A stretch of 64,000 nt of DNA from positions 443,409 through 507,408 of the forward strand of contig NZ_GG703817.1 of the NCBI RefSeq assembly GCF_000156395.1, read 5' to 3'. Numbering within the stretch: the first letter of the stretch is position 1; each line of letters starts with the position of its first letter. The notes under the pieces are model-generated. The model was not told the DNA's origin. It saw nothing but the letters and a program-made list of their open reading frames with translations, and did not search any database. The translations under genes were made by a program, and so were the position numbers. Origin of the DNA: Providencia rustigianii DSM 4541. Its GTDB lineage: Bacteria > Pseudomonadota > Gammaproteobacteria > Enterobacterales > Enterobacteriaceae. This document shows positions 32,937 through 43,213 of the stretch, in pieces.

Positions 32937-34877
32937 TTAAAGACTAACTTTTTGTAGGGAATGACTGTGTTTGTTTTCTTCATCAATGAGTTGTTGTAGT
33001 TTGTCTTCAAAGATGTTTTTCAGCTCATTCCAGTAGTTTTCAAAGTGCTGCTTGTCTCTCAAGCAATGGGTCATAATTGCGGCTCGAAGGACATAAATAG
33101 AACGAACTTTATGCCATTCTTCTTCCTTGAAGTTCGCATCTAGACACAGATTTTGAGGGTTATCACCATACTCTTCATAAGTCAGTGATGTTGATGAGGT
33201 TAAAAAATCATTAGCGTAAGTCCGCCCAGCCGCATAAGAACATAATTCGTATAAACGCTTATTAAGCTGATTTTGCTTTTCCAGCGAGATGTTTCCCGTT
33301 TCCCTGAACATAAAGTTAATCATATGGAAGTCAGGGGCTGGCATCGCAACTAGCGTAAACTCACGCCCATCAATCACAAAAGACGGGCTACTATTGATTT
33401 TATCAATCATCCAGTTGGCGGTTGTGATACCCGCGGCAATCACTTTTCCATACCCCAATAAGTTCAATGGAACTAACCGATGAGCAGCCCAAACAGCGGC
33501 GGCGGTTGCACCTGCTTTAGAACCTTCCATAATCGACGATCCCAGTAGCACATTTTGCTGTTTATCCGTTTTACGGCTGCTCTCTTTAACTTCCTCAAAA
33601 ACATACGCAGCGTGGTAGGATATTAAATCCACAATGCGTTTGTCTTTCATGCAGATAGCGCCTGCAGCATAAGAAATAAATCCAACTTTATGGGGATCTA
33701 CAGTAATCGAGTCGGCTTGATTAAGTGCCTTAAAACTTTCATAGACATCCTGTTTCGGCCAAACCATGTCCACAGGAAAAATACCGTCATTATGATAGCG
33801 CTTAATTAGGGCTTCATACTCAAGGAATTGATTGTTCTCATCTCGGAACATCGCACACGCATAACCCGCATAGGCTGCATCGATGTGAACATAGAAAGAA
33901 ACACCAAAGCGTTGTTCACATTCTTGACGTAGCTTTATCACTTCGGCAACGTTATCAATAGCGCCAGTTTCCGTTGTGCCAACAACAGCAACCACTGCAA
34001 GAATCGGCTCACCTTGTTCAATCAATGAAAAAACGATATCACGCATTTTCATTACATCGGTACGATAATTTTTATTGACGGGTAATTGAACAATATTTTG
34101 TTGACCTAGTCCCAAAATATCCATCGCCTTCATCCATGAGTAATGTTTGGATTGAGGTACTAACAATTTTCCGAGTTTGCCCTGCTCAACGCCAGCGCCT
34201 CGGCATGTCAAATCACGAATTTCTTCGAATAATCCCAACTTTTTTAGCTCATCGATTAAATCGAGAACATCGCAAGTACGCATATTCAATAAGGCAGTTT
34301 CAGACGTCTCAGTAAGCAAAACTTTCGCTTGAGGGTGTTTAGACATTGCTAACGGTAGCGTTTTAATGTTACGTGCTACCCATAGTCCCTCATAGTTAGC
34401 GACTGTTCCGCCGGAAGTAATATGTCCCCACGATGTTTGCACGTCATACCCAAACATGGCACACAGGTCTAACCCAGCCTCAATCTCTAATACCGTTGTG
34501 GTTGGTGAGGATTCTTGGGCGCAGTTATTTGGGTTGTACATCATCGCCATAACATAGGCGAGATTTGAAATCATGAGCGTATCCGCATTCATGTGCCCCA
34601 TATAACGGGGAGAAAACCACGGAACTGATGTTGATTTCAATTTAGAGGAGAGCTGATTCAGGATACCTTCCGTGCGGTATAAGGTATCTCTATACTCTGG
34701 TGCGTATCTATCGACTGTAGTTGTTAAGTCTGGATCTTCAGGATGATAACCTGACCGCCAGTGTATGTGTTCGGATATTGCATATTCCATCATTTCTCTG
34801 AAAAAAACCGCATTTTCAGATTTAGGACCGAGAAATAGTGCATCTACATTCATGTTTTTATTGTTAAAATTATTCAT
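32937..34877 (-). CDS. tyrDC: pyridoxal-phosphate tyrosine decarboxylase
   Basis: A 646-residue group II decarboxylase resembling enterococcal and lactobacillar tyrosine decarboxylases (about 620 residues). The PLP lysine is K397 in SITVDPHKVGF, the PLP-binding aspartate is D333 in YVHIDAAYAGYA, and GHITSGGTVANYEGLWVARN (150-169) is the cofactor/substrate region. It converts tyrosine to tyramine, using up a proton, and may act on L-DOPA. Pairing with tyrP makes the substrate assignment firm. E. coli lacks this gene, so it was probably acquired by lateral transfer. The N-terminus is some 10 residues longer than usual. Confidence 0.93.
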   Translation of the reverse strand: MNNFNNKNMNVDALFLGPKSENAVFFREMMEYAISEHIHWRSGYHPEDPDLTTTVDRYAPEYRDTLYRTEGILNQLSSKLKSTSVPWFSPRYMGHMNADTLMISNLAYVMAMMYNPNNCAQESSPTTTVLEIEAGLDLCAMFGYDVQTSWGHITSGGTVANYEGLWVARNIKTLPLAMSKHPQAKVLLTETSETALLNMRTCDVLDLIDELKKLGLFEEIRDLTCRGAGVEQGKLGKLLVPQSKHYSWMKAMDILGLGQQNIVQLPVNKNYRTDVMKMRDIVFSLIEQGEPILAVVAVVGTTETGAIDNVAEVIKLRQECEQRFGVSFYVHIDAAYAGYACAMFRDENNQFLEYEALIKRYHNDGIFPVDMVWPKQDVYESFKALNQADSITVDPHKVGFISYAAGAICMKDKRIVDLISYHAAYVFEEVKESSRKTDKQQNVLLGSSIMEGSKAGATAAAVWAAHRLVPLNLLGYGKVIAAGITTANWMIDKINSSPSFVIDGREFTLVAMPAPDFHMINFMFRETGNISLEKQNQLNKRLYELCSYAAGRTYANDFLTSSTSLTYEEYGDNPQNLCLDANFKEEEWHKVRSIYVLRAAIMTHCLRDKQHFENYWNELKNIFEDKLQQLIDEENKHSHSLQKVSL

Positions 34878-34900
34878 TATCGCTACACCTTCAAACTACA

Positions 34901-34916
34901 GTTGGCTAATGCCAAC
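34901..34916 (-). promoter_or_regulatory. hairpin in the tyrDC 5' leader
   Basis: GTTGGC, loop TAAT, GCCAAC; it lies 24 bases before the tyrDC start codon. It may affect translation or message stability. Confidence 0.4.
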
Positions 34917-35005
34917 CGCATTTAAGTGACCAACTTATTATCATTGGAAAGTGCAATAACGGGGGAATGTCTTTGTCAAATGACAACTTGTTAATGATAT
35001 CGAAG

Positions 35006-35065
35006 AGATATATCGCTTAACCTATATTGAAAGGTAGACAAGCCGTTAATGAGCCAACTTGTCTA
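35006..35065 (-). promoter_or_regulatory. putative operators in the tyrDC promoter region
   Basis: AGATATATCG at 35006-35015 repeats ten bases of the padR operator arm. TAGACAAG (35035-35042) and CTTGTCTA (35058-35065) form a perfect eight-base inverted repeat with a 15-base spacer. Both lie between the TyrR-like box and tyrDC. Binding proteins are unproven. Confidence 0.45.
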
Positions 35066-35158
35066 TAGATATAATCCATCTTCATTAAAATATTAACAAA
35101 CACATCTCAATTTCGTTCGGATTTGTGGACAGGTACAAAAATTCAAAAATTAATTATC

Positions 35159-35176
35159 TGTAAAGAGATATTTACG
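35159..35176 (-). promoter_or_regulatory. near-consensus TyrR box upstream of tyrDC
   Basis: TGTAAA-GAGATA-TTTACG differs in only one position from the TyrR strong-box consensus TGTAAA-N6-TTTACA. A second, weak TGTAAA half-box follows at 35194. It is 281 bases before the tyrDC start. TyrR with tyrosine or phenylalanine controls aromatic genes in enterobacteria, including tyrP, so control of the operon by aromatic amino acids is well supported. It could instead serve the downstream quinone oxidoreductase 3' side only by chance. Confidence 0.72.
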
Positions 35177-35281
35177 CTAAAAAGACTTGATAATGTAAAT
35201 TATTTGTTATAAATGAAAAATAATTTCATTCTCAATGGATTATATTGATAAATAGCTAATTCAAAAAAAACAATCATCTAT

Positions 35282-36292
35282 TTAATTGTTTATCAAGATA
35301 ATTTTACCAAAAAGATCACCTGATTCCATATGATTATGAGCATCAGTTACTTGTTCCAATCGATACACTTTGTTAATGATTGGTTTTATTTCACCTTTTT
35401 GTAACATTCCCCATACCTGCTGTTTTAGCTCCTTCGCAATATGAATTTTTTCATCAATACTACGAGAACGCATCGTCGACCCAGTATGTTGTAAGCGCTT
35501 AACCATCATCGGCATCATATTAAGGTTTGTTGGGTTACCTTTCATCATGCCAATTTGGATGATTCGACCAAATTTAGCCGCCACCATATAATTTTTAGAG
35601 ACATAGTCTCCACCGATGATGTCAACGACGATATCCACACCATGAGAAGCAGTGAACTCAAGTGCGACGGAAACAAAATCCTGATTGCGATAGTTAATGA
35701 CACAATCTGCACCTAAAGATTTAGCGACTGACACTTTTTCATCTGACCCCACCGTCGTAATCACGGTTGCTCCAAATGCTTTCGCTAACATGATAGCAAC
35801 GCTACCAATCCCTGAAGTTCCGCCATGAATTAATACAGTTTCACCTTGCTTTAATTGACCAATTTGGAACATATTGGCCCAAACGGTAAAAAAGTTTTCA
35901 GGAACTGCAGCGCCCTCTTCAAAGGTTAAATTACCGAGAGGTAATGCAATATCTTGATGAACTAAACAATATTCTGCATAACCCCCTCCAGCAACTAATG
36001 CACATACACGGTCGCCAATCTGCCACTGTGTGACATCATCAGCCATTGCAACTACTGTTCCTGAAACTTCAAGGCCCATAATAGGTGAAGCATCTTCAGG
36101 TGGTGGGTAAGAGCCTTTTCGCTGAAAAATATCAGGCCGATTCACTCCTGCTGCCTCAACTTTTACAATCATGTAACCAGCAGAGAGTTTTGGCAGTGGA
36201 ATATTTATTAATTGCAGTTTATCCGCATCGCCTGGCTCTATAATATCTACGGCTGTCATTAATGGGGGTAACGGTGAGAAAATGTTACTCAT
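35282..36292 (-). CDS. NAD(P)H quinone oxidoreductase, zinc-free MDR family (PIG3 type)
   Basis: A 336-residue medium-chain dehydrogenase/reductase. The N-terminal GroES-like part has VNRPDIFQRKGSYPPPEDAS, the Rossmann part has VLIHGGTSGIGSVAIMLAKAFG, and the structural zinc loop is absent. VNRPDIFQRKG and the length match the PIG3 / quinone oxidoreductase subgroup that reduces quinones with NADPH. It is a single gene with its own promoter before 36293; the role in this organism is unknown. It is missing in E. coli at this place. Confidence 0.88.
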   Translation of the reverse strand: MSNIFSPLPPLMTAVDIIEPGDADKLQLINIPLPKLSAGYMIVKVEAAGVNRPDIFQRKGSYPPPEDASPIMGLEVSGTVVAMADDVTQWQIGDRVCALVAGGGYAEYCLVHQDIALPLGNLTFEEGAAVPENFFTVWANMFQIGQLKQGETVLIHGGTSGIGSVAIMLAKAFGATVITTVGSDEKVSVAKSLGADCVINYRNQDFVSVALEFTASHGVDIVVDIIGGDYVSKNYMVAAKFGRIIQIGMMKGNPTNLNMMPMMVKRLQHTGSTMRSRSIDEKIHIAKELKQQVWGMLQKGEIKPIINKVYRLEQVTDAHNHMESGDLFGKIILINN

Positions 36293-36593
36293 TATGTCCT
36301 CTTTTTATAGGTTAATAGGATAAAATGATATTTTTTTGTTTATTCTTGTGTTAATTTAATGCTAATAAACTGCTCAAAGAAAGTATTTACTCAATTGATG
36401 TTTTTGTGCGACTTTCTGAATGTTAAATACCTTCATTTAATATATTCCAATTTTTAGAATTAATAATATCTTTTAGATTAGCATTTAATTCTAAGCTTAT
36501 TTAGTTAGCAAATTTAGCTTCTTTTGCTTTTTTATTTAATAAGCCAATTCTGCCTTATATAGCACTTACCAGTCGTCATATCTTATGCTAAAA

Positions 36594-36607
36594 TTGACTC
36601 ATATCAA
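36594..36607 (+). promoter_or_regulatory. FNR box in the fnr promoter (autoregulation)
   Basis: TTGAC-TCAT-ATCAA matches the FNR consensus TTGAT-N4-ATCAA in nine of ten positions, 28 bases before the fnr start and past a TATGCT -10-like element. This placement fits repression by FNR of its own gene, as in E. coli. The rest of the 36293-36593 gap is AT-rich and shows no gene. Confidence 0.75.
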
Positions 36608-36634
36608 TAATTTTAATCTGATTGAGCTTTTAAT

Positions 36635-37390
36635 ATGATCCCAGAAAAAAGAGTTGTTCGTCGTATCCAGTCTGGTGGTTGCGCAATTCATTGCCAGGAC
36701 TGCAGCATTAGCCAACTTTGCATTCCTTTTACGCTGAATGAACATGAACTGGATCAACTAGACAATATTATCGAACGTAAAAAACCGATTCAAAAAGGCC
36801 AAGCCTTATTTAAAGCGGGTGATGAATTACGTTCTTTATATGCTATCCGATCAGGCACAATAAAAAGCTATACCATCACCGAAGAAGGTGATGAACAAAT
36901 TACTGGCTTCCACTTAGCTGGTGACCTTGTTGGATTTGATGCAATTATCCATACTCAGCACCCAAGTTTTGCTCAAGCTTTAGAAACTTCAATGGTTTGC
37001 GAAATTCCATTTGAAACGCTAGATGATTTATCTGGCAAAATGCCTAACCTACGTCAGCAAATTATGCGTCTGATGAGCGGTGAAATTAAGGGAGATCAAG
37101 AAATGATCCTCTTATTATCCAAGAAAAATGCGGAAGAACGTTTAGCTGCATTTATTCTTAACCTCTCACATCGCTTTGCAGAACGTGGCTTTTCACCAAG
37201 AGAGTTTCGATTGACCATGACGCGTGGTGATATCGGTAATTATCTTGGTTTAACCGTTGAAACTATCAGCCGTTTATTAGGTCGTTTCCAAAAAAGTGGC
37301 ATGCTCAGCGTTAAAGGTAAATATATCACTATCGATGACATGACTAAACTGACTGATATCGCAGGAAAAGTTTATTCCGTTTCTTGCTAA
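36635..37390 (+). CDS. fnr: oxygen-sensing regulator FNR
   Basis: A 251-residue CRP/FNR protein. Cysteines C20, C23 and C29 ([11 protein letters not shown]) plus the one in [14 protein letters not shown] hold the oxygen-labile 4Fe-4S cluster. The recognition helix region is [18 protein letters not shown], with the E-SR residues that read TTGAT. It switches genes between aerobic and anaerobic growth. The neighbour uspE follows as in E. coli. Confidence 0.98.
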   Translation: MIPEKRVVRRIQSGGCAIHCQDCSISQLCIPFTLNEHELDQLDNIIERKKPIQKGQALFKAGDELRSLYAIRSGTIKSYTITEEGDEQITGFHLAGDLVGFDAIIHTQHPSFAQALETSMVCEIPFETLDDLSGKMPNLRQQIMRLMSGEIKGDQEMILLLSKKNAEERLAAFILNLSHRFAERGFSPREFRLTMTRGDIGNYLGLTVETISRLLGRFQKSGMLSVKGKYITIDDMTKLTDIAGKVYSVSC

Positions 37391-37400
37391 CCTCTTCTAG

Positions 37401-37436
37401 ACGGATCACAAACTTGGTGATCCGTTGTTATTTTTT
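37401..37436 (+). terminator. fnr terminator
   Basis: ACGGATCAC and GTGATCCGT pair with a seven-base loop and are followed by TGTTATTTTTT. Confidence 0.88.
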
Positions 37437-37515
37437 CAGCACACATCTTGCCTATTTATCCCCAATAACATAGTTTAATGATATGGAACTATCCGTTTAT
37501 TAAGAGGATATCTGT

Positions 37516-38463
37516 ATGGCTGACTATAAAAATCTTTTAGTAGCAATCGACCCAAATCAGGATGATCAACCTGCATTAAGACGAGCTGTTTATATCGTGC
37601 AGCGTAATGGGGGACGGATAAAGGCGTTCTTACCTATCTATGACTTATCTTATGATATGACGACCCTACTTTCTCCTGAAGAACGTAATGCAATGCGCAA
37701 AGGCGTCATCAGTCAAAAAGCAGCATGGATAAAACAGCAAGCACACTTCTATATTGAAGCCGGAATTGAAATTGAAATTAAAGTCATTTGGCATAACAAG
37801 CCTTATGAAGCCATCATTCAGGAAGTCATCAGCGGTCAACATGATTTACTATTGAAAATGGCACACCAAACTGACAATTTGGAATCCATTATTTTCACAC
37901 CGTTAGATTGGCATTTGCTCAGAAAATGTCCATGTCCTGTGTGGATGGTAAAAGATAAAGTTTGGCCTGACCATGGCTCCGTGGTGGTTGCGGTTAATCT
38001 GTCGAATGAAGAATCTTACCATGATGACCTCAATATTAAATTGGTCGAAAAAACGCAAGATTTAGCTCGACGCGTTATCAAGGATCAAGATATCCATTTA
38101 GTCAGTGCGTACCCTATCGCCCCCATGAATATTGCTATCGAACTACCGGATTTTGACCCGAGTTTGTACAATAACGCGTTACGTGGTCAGCATCTGATTG
38201 CCATGAAAAGCTTACGCCAAAAATTTGGTATTGATGAGAAATTTACCCATGTTCGTGAAGGTCTGCCGGAAAAAATCATTCCCGATATGTGCGAAGAGCT
38301 ACATGCAGGCGTTGTCGTTCTGGGGATTTTAGGTCGTACAGGCCTATCAGCTGCTTTTCTTGGTAATACTGCAGAACATGTCGTTGATAAACTAAAATGT
38401 GATTTATTGGCGATAAAACCGGATGGTTTTGTTTGCCCAATTAATGCATCTGAAAATGACTAA
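37516..38463 (+). CDS. uspE: tandem universal stress protein UspE
   Basis: A 315-residue protein with two Usp domains (E. coli UspE is 316). The first begins [20 protein letters not shown], the second around [19 protein letters not shown], and the nucleotide-binding type loop [20 protein letters not shown] is at the end. It has roles in stress survival and cell aggregation. It lies 125 bases past fnr with its own AGAGGA ribosome site. Confidence 0.96.
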   Translation: MADYKNLLVAIDPNQDDQPALRRAVYIVQRNGGRIKAFLPIYDLSYDMTTLLSPEERNAMRKGVISQKAAWIKQQAHFYIEAGIEIEIKVIWHNKPYEAIIQEVISGQHDLLLKMAHQTDNLESIIFTPLDWHLLRKCPCPVWMVKDKVWPDHGSVVVAVNLSNEESYHDDLNIKLVEKTQDLARRVIKDQDIHLVSAYPIAPMNIAIELPDFDPSLYNNALRGQHLIAMKSLRQKFGIDEKFTHVREGLPEKIIPDMCEELHAGVVVLGILGRTGLSAAFLGNTAEHVVDKLKCDLLAIKPDGFVCPINASEND

Positions 38464-38493
38464 TTAAAAAGATTAATTTATTAATCTGTAGAA

Positions 38494-38530
38494 GCTCATA
38501 AATCGACATATTTATGGGCTTTTTTATTTT
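38494..38530 (+). terminator. uspE terminator
   Basis: GCTCATAAAT and ATTTATGGGC arms (one G-T pair) followed by TTTTTTATTTT. Confidence 0.85.
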
Positions 38531-38584
38531 CTCCTATTATTACTCGAAATCCGATTAATAATGATCATGATATTTTGATATAAA

Positions 38585-38606
38585 AACGCCCTGATTTCAG
38601 GGCGTT
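38585..38606 (-). terminator. pntAB terminator
   Basis: AACGCCCTGA and TCAGGGCGTT pair perfectly around TT; As before it give the T-run for the leftward pnt transcript. 28 bases past the pntB stop. Confidence 0.88.
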
Positions 38607-38633
38607 TATTCTAATCAAAACTTTTATTCACTA

Positions 38634-40025
38634 TTACAATGCTTTTAAAATTGCATCGACACTGGCTTTTGCATCCCCAAATAACATTTGGGTATTTTCT
38701 TTAAAGAATAATGGGTTTTGTACACCCGCATATCCAGTATTCATCGAACGCTTAAAGACAATGACATTATTTGCTTTCCAAACTTCCAATACTGGCATTC
38801 CCGCAATTGGACTATTTGGATCTTCCTGCGCCGCAGGGTTCACCGTGTCATTTGCACCAATAACTAAAACCGTATCCGTTTCAGCAAAATCATCATTAAT
38901 CTCGTCCATTTCTAATACAATGTCGTAAGGGACTTTGGCTTCTGCTAATAATACGTTCATATGACCGGGTAAACGCCCTGCTACAGGGTGAATACCAAAA
39001 CGTACTTTGATACCGCGTTCGCGTAATTTCGCTGTGATATCGTGAACTGGGTATTGTGCTTGAGCCACTGCTAGTCCATACCCCGGAGTGATGATCACTG
39101 AAGTGGAATTTCTTAGCATTTCAGCCACTTCTTCCGCCGTTGTTTCTCGGTATTCTCCCATTTCTTCTTCTGTGCCCGTTGAAGAACCATCGGTACCGAA
39201 GCCACCGGCGATCACACTGAAAAATGAGCGATTCATCGCTTTGCACATAATGTAAGAAAGAATTGCACCAGAAGAACCAACTAATGCTCCCGTAACGATT
39301 AATAAATCGTTGCTCAGCATAAAACCTGCCGCCGCAGCTGCCCAACCTGAATAAGAGTTCAGCATCGAAACAACGACTGGCATGTCAGCCCCACCGATAG
39401 AGGCAACCAAATGCCAACCGAAAGCTAATGCAATCACTGTCATGATAAGCATCAGGAAGACTTGCAGGCCCACACTGTCAGTTTTAACAAAAATAACCAA
39501 CAGAATGAATGAAACGACTAATGCAGCAAGGTTCAATTTATGACGATTTGGCAACATCATCGGTTTTGATGACATTTTTCCAGATAATTTTCCATAAGCA
39601 ACAATTGAGCCAGTAAAGGTTACCGCACCAATGAAAATACCTAAAAAGACTTCCGTTAGGTGAATATTCTCCATCACCGCATTGGCATGCCCTTCACTTG
39701 CAATAAAGCTGTTAAAGCCAACAAGTACCGCAGCAAGACCCACAAAGCTATGTAGAATCGCCACTAACTCTGGCATTTCAGTCATTTCAACTTTTTTCGC
39801 TAAGCGGATACCAATCACAGCACCAATAACCATTGCAGTAATCATCCAACCCACATTAGCGCTATGGGGTCCCATGATGGTAGCAATCAATGCAATCGCC
39901 ATTCCGATAACGCCGTAAGTATTCCCACGTTGGGAGCTTTCATGGCGAGATAGTCCTGCAAGGCTGAAAATAAATAGGATAGCAGCAACAATATATGCCG
40001 CTGTCACAACTCCACTCGACAACAT
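38634..40025 (-). CDS. pntB: proton-translocating transhydrogenase beta subunit PntB
   Basis: A 463-residue membrane protein (E. coli PntB is 462). About nine membrane helices fill the first 260 residues. The NADP(H)-binding domain III has [40 protein letters not shown] and [13 protein letters not shown]. Together with PntA it couples proton entry to transfer of hydride from NADH to NADP+. The gene is intact, in contrast to pntA upstream, ten bases away. Confidence 0.97.
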   Translation of the reverse strand: MLSSGVVTAAYIVAAILFIFSLAGLSRHESSQRGNTYGVIGMAIALIATIMGPHSANVGWMITAMVIGAVIGIRLAKKVEMTEMPELVAILHSFVGLAAVLVGFNSFIASEGHANAVMENIHLTEVFLGIFIGAVTFTGSIVAYGKLSGKMSSKPMMLPNRHKLNLAALVVSFILLVIFVKTDSVGLQVFLMLIMTVIALAFGWHLVASIGGADMPVVVSMLNSYSGWAAAAAGFMLSNDLLIVTGALVGSSGAILSYIMCKAMNRSFFSVIAGGFGTDGSSTGTEEEMGEYRETTAEEVAEMLRNSTSVIITPGYGLAVAQAQYPVHDITAKLRERGIKVRFGIHPVAGRLPGHMNVLLAEAKVPYDIVLEMDEINDDFAETDTVLVIGANDTVNPAAQEDPNSPIAGMPVLEVWKANNVIVFKRSMNTGYAGVQNPLFFKENTQMLFGDAKASVDAILKAL

Positions 40026-40035
40026 AAGTTACCCC

Positions 40036-41566
40036 TTATCCTTTACGAAACATTTTTAACATGCGTTGGGTCACTGTGAACCCACCGAAAATATTGATAC
40101 TGGCGATCAATATGGCAATAAAGGATAAGAAACTTACCCAACCACCACTGCCGATTTGCAATAATGCACCGACAACAATAATTCCCGAGATAGCATTAGT
40201 GACCGACATTAACGGCGTATGCAATGCATGAGTTACGTTCCATACCACGTAATAACCCACCACACAGGACAATGCAAAGACCGTAAAATGCGATAAAAAC
40301 TCTGCAGGTGCGGAGTTAGCGAACCAACCAAATAGAATAATAGCTAACGCCATAAGACTAAATTTGGTCACCGGAGACATTTTTTTCTCTGGTGCTTTTA
40401 CTTTTTCTACGGCTTTAGGTTTAACTTGTGGTTGCGCAGAAACTTTGATTGGAGGAGCTGGCCAGGTAATTTCTCCCTGCTTAATGACAGTGACGCCTCG
40501 GATGACTAAATCATCAAAATCAATGTCAATTTCGCCATTTTTTTTCTTTGCAGAGTAATTTCATCAAGTTAACAAGGTTTGTGCCATATAACTGTGATGA
40601 TTGCGTTGGTAGGCGACTAGGTAAATCCGTATAACCAATGATTTTTACACCATTGTCAGTCACAACCAATTTGTCTGCTTGAGTTAATTCGCAGTTACCC
40701 CCTGTTTGTGCAGCAAGGTCAACAATCACACTACCCGGCTTCATAGAGGCAACCATTTCTTTGGTGATCAGCTTTGGCGCTGGTCTGCCCGGTATTAATG
40801 CCGTGGTGACGATAATATCGACATCTTTAGCTTGTGCTGCAAATAATTCCATTTCTGCTTTAATAAACGCTTCCGACATGACTTTAGCATAACCATCACC
40901 ACTGCCAGCCTCTTCCTTGAAATCAAGTTCAAGGAATTCTGCGCCCATACTTTGCACTTGTTCTTTAACTTCTGGACGTGTATCAAAAGCACGAACGATC
41001 GCACCTAAACTTCCCGCTGCACCAATGGCCGCTAATCCAGCAACCCCAGCACCGATAATCATCACTTTGGCTGGTGGTACCTTTCCTGCCGCAGTAATTT
41101 GCCCCGTGAAAAAGCGACCAAATTCATGAGCTGCTTCAACAATGGCACGATAACCTGCAATATTTGCCATCGAGCTTAATGCATCCAAAGATTGCGCTCG
41201 AGAAATACGAGGAACTGCATCCATAGCCATGACATTAATATTACGTGCTTTCAAAGACTCCATTAAATCAGGATTTTGTGCCGGCCAAATAAAGCTGACT
41301 AAAGTCGCCCCTTCTTTTAATAATGAGATCTCATCGGCTTGCGGTGCATTTACTTTAAATACAATATCTGCTGCCAGTGCCGTTTCACGATCAACAATTT
41401 CAGCGCCTACTTGCTCATACGCAGCATCGTCAAAACTTGCTAGATGTCCCGCCTGTTGTTCTACACACACAGAAAAACCCAATTTCAATAATTGAGTTAC
41501 CGTAGAAGGTGTAGCAGCAACACGCGCTTCATTGGCAAGTCGTTCTCTTGGTATACCAATACGCAT
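40036..41566 (-). pseudogene. pntA: transhydrogenase alpha subunit PntA, interrupted by a one-base frameshift
   Basis: The frame from 41566 codes 346 residues of the NAD(H)-binding domain I (MRIGIPRERLANEARVAATP; GAGVAGLAAIGAAGSLGAIV) and then ends in KEKKWRN. The rest of the protein continues in another frame: [20 protein letters not shown] through the membrane part ending RMLKMFRKG at 40036. The break falls in a run of eight Ts on the plus strand (40538-40545; eight As in the message). Removing one A restores [10 protein letters not shown] and a 509-residue protein, like E. coli PntA (510). It may be a sequencing error, a true mutation, or be partly rescued by slippage. Confidence 0.9.
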
Positions 41567-41952
41567 AATGTTCCCTTTTTAAAGCATGAAGTAATCTAGT
41601 ATGTAAGTTAATTAGCAAAATATGACTATCTAGTTAAAAAGAAAAGTCTTATTTTGTCGTTAAACCGTTTTAAAATGTTCTAATAACCTACTGAAATTAA
41701 CTTGATTGATCCATAATTGATCACGTTTCTAAGACAGTAAATGGAATTCACCGTGAAAATCTTAGTTTTAGGTCAATAAAACACTGGATACTTAAAAAAA
41801 ACTGGTAAATTTGACTAGTCAACCAATATTTGTGTCCTCGCTAAATAAAATAATGCGACAACATAGACAGTTACGTGTAATAATCTCGCCTATGTGGTAC
41901 AACTATTATTCAGCATGTTTATAATAAATTACGCAAGTCGGAAGGATTTTGT
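41567..41952. other. intergenic region between divergent pntA and ydgH
   Basis: 386 bases with no ORF. It contains the two divergent promoters. A TATAAT at 41921-41926 is the likely -10 of ydgH. The rest is AT-rich; ACATAG/CTATGT half-repeats near 41862 and 41891 are too weak to assign. Confidence 0.5.
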
Positions 41953-42903
41953 ATGAAGCTGAAAACTACGGTCATCGCAGCCGCGGTGTTATCATTAACA
42001 AGTATAACTGCGACTCAAGCGGCTGTTGAATTGACGCCAAAACAGGCTAAAGAATTACAACCTTATGAGCGTATAACAGTCACCGGGCGTTTTAATGCTA
42101 TCTATGAAGCATCCGATGCTGTTTCCCGTAGGGCTGATAAAATGGGGGCAAATGCCTTTTACATTCAAAGCCTTGATGATATCGGTGATAGTGGCAACAT
42201 GCGTGTTGTTGCGGATGTGTATGCAAAAGATGCACCTAAGATTGAAGAATCAAAACGTCGAGTATTTGATGGCATAGAAGAGATGTCCAAAGCAGACGCT
42301 AAAATATATCAACCTTTTGATACTGTCACTGTCAGTGGTTTCTACCCGTCTCAACCAGATCTATATGAAGCATTAGCTAAAAAAGCAAAAGAGAAAGGCG
42401 CTGCGTCTTTCTACTTAGTGCGTAACGTTGCCATGAATGATGGTGGTAATACGCTAGCAACGGCTTATATCTATAAAAAAGACGCTCCTGTACGCCAAAT
42501 TCAAAAAGAAGATGCAGTTGTTCCTGCTGACTCTGAAGCCGGACGAGCAATGTTAGCGGAAGGTGGCGAAGCCGCTGATAAAGTATTAATTCCTGGTGTT
42601 GCCAGTTCAGATGAGCCAACCGAAGCGGTCGGTCGTTTCTTTGAGACATCATCTAGCCAACCTGGTCGCACTAGCGTGACATTGCCTAACGGTTATGTCA
42701 TTGAAGAAGTGAACAAAACCGCAGCAGCAATGATGGTTCCTTTTGATTCCATCACGTTCTCTGGTTATTACACCAATACGCCAGAAGTTCGTTATCAAAT
42801 AGCGAAACGTGCTGAAGCGAAAGGTGCTAAATATTATCATATTACGAGAGAATGGCAGTCTAATGGTGGCAGCGTAACCATTAGTGCGGATCTATTTAAG
42901 TAA
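41953..42903 (+). CDS. ydgH: periplasmic YdgH, three DUF1471 domains
   Basis: A 316-residue secreted protein (E. coli YdgH is 314). The signal peptide MKLKTTVIAAAVLSLTSITA is cleaved near TQA-AV. Three YhcN/DUF1471 repeats each carry the pattern ITVTGRFNAIYEASDAVSRR, VTVSGFYPSQPDLYEALAKK and ITFSGYYTNTPEVRYQIAKR, followed by A..KGA..Y. Its exact role is unclear; the family is linked with stress and biofilm. Next to ydgI as in E. coli. Confidence 0.95.
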   Translation: MKLKTTVIAAAVLSLTSITATQAAVELTPKQAKELQPYERITVTGRFNAIYEASDAVSRRADKMGANAFYIQSLDDIGDSGNMRVVADVYAKDAPKIEESKRRVFDGIEEMSKADAKIYQPFDTVTVSGFYPSQPDLYEALAKKAKEKGAASFYLVRNVAMNDGGNTLATAYIYKKDAPVRQIQKEDAVVPADSEAGRAMLAEGGEAADKVLIPGVASSDEPTEAVGRFFETSSSQPGRTSVTLPNGYVIEEVNKTAAAMMVPFDSITFSGYYTNTPEVRYQIAKRAEAKGAKYYHITREWQSNGGSVTISADLFK

Positions 42904-42924
42904 TCGTTAATAAGACTCTTCTAA

Positions 42925-42956
42925 AAGCCAGTTTGTGATACAAACTGGCTTTTTTG
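42925..42956 (+). terminator. ydgH terminator
   Basis: AAGCCAGTTTG and CAAACTGGCTT arms followed by TTTTTG, about 20 bases past the stop. Confidence 0.9.
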
Positions 42957-43213
42957 TACCCTCTATTTTAAGCAAACAATGCATTCTCCCCCGATCGTAT
43001 CCACTTGTTTACCTTTAGTAACCAAAAGTGAATAAAACTTCTGCTTAAGTGCATATTTTTCCATTGCATCTGGTTCATTTCATTCGTAGAATCCACACAC
43101 TAATTTAGTAGGCGATCTCACTGGATTTATCCTCAGTTATAGTGAATCTAGTTACGACAGTCTCTATCTTAACGTCATTTTAACTTTTGATTGCAGAACA
43201 ACCAGGATATACA

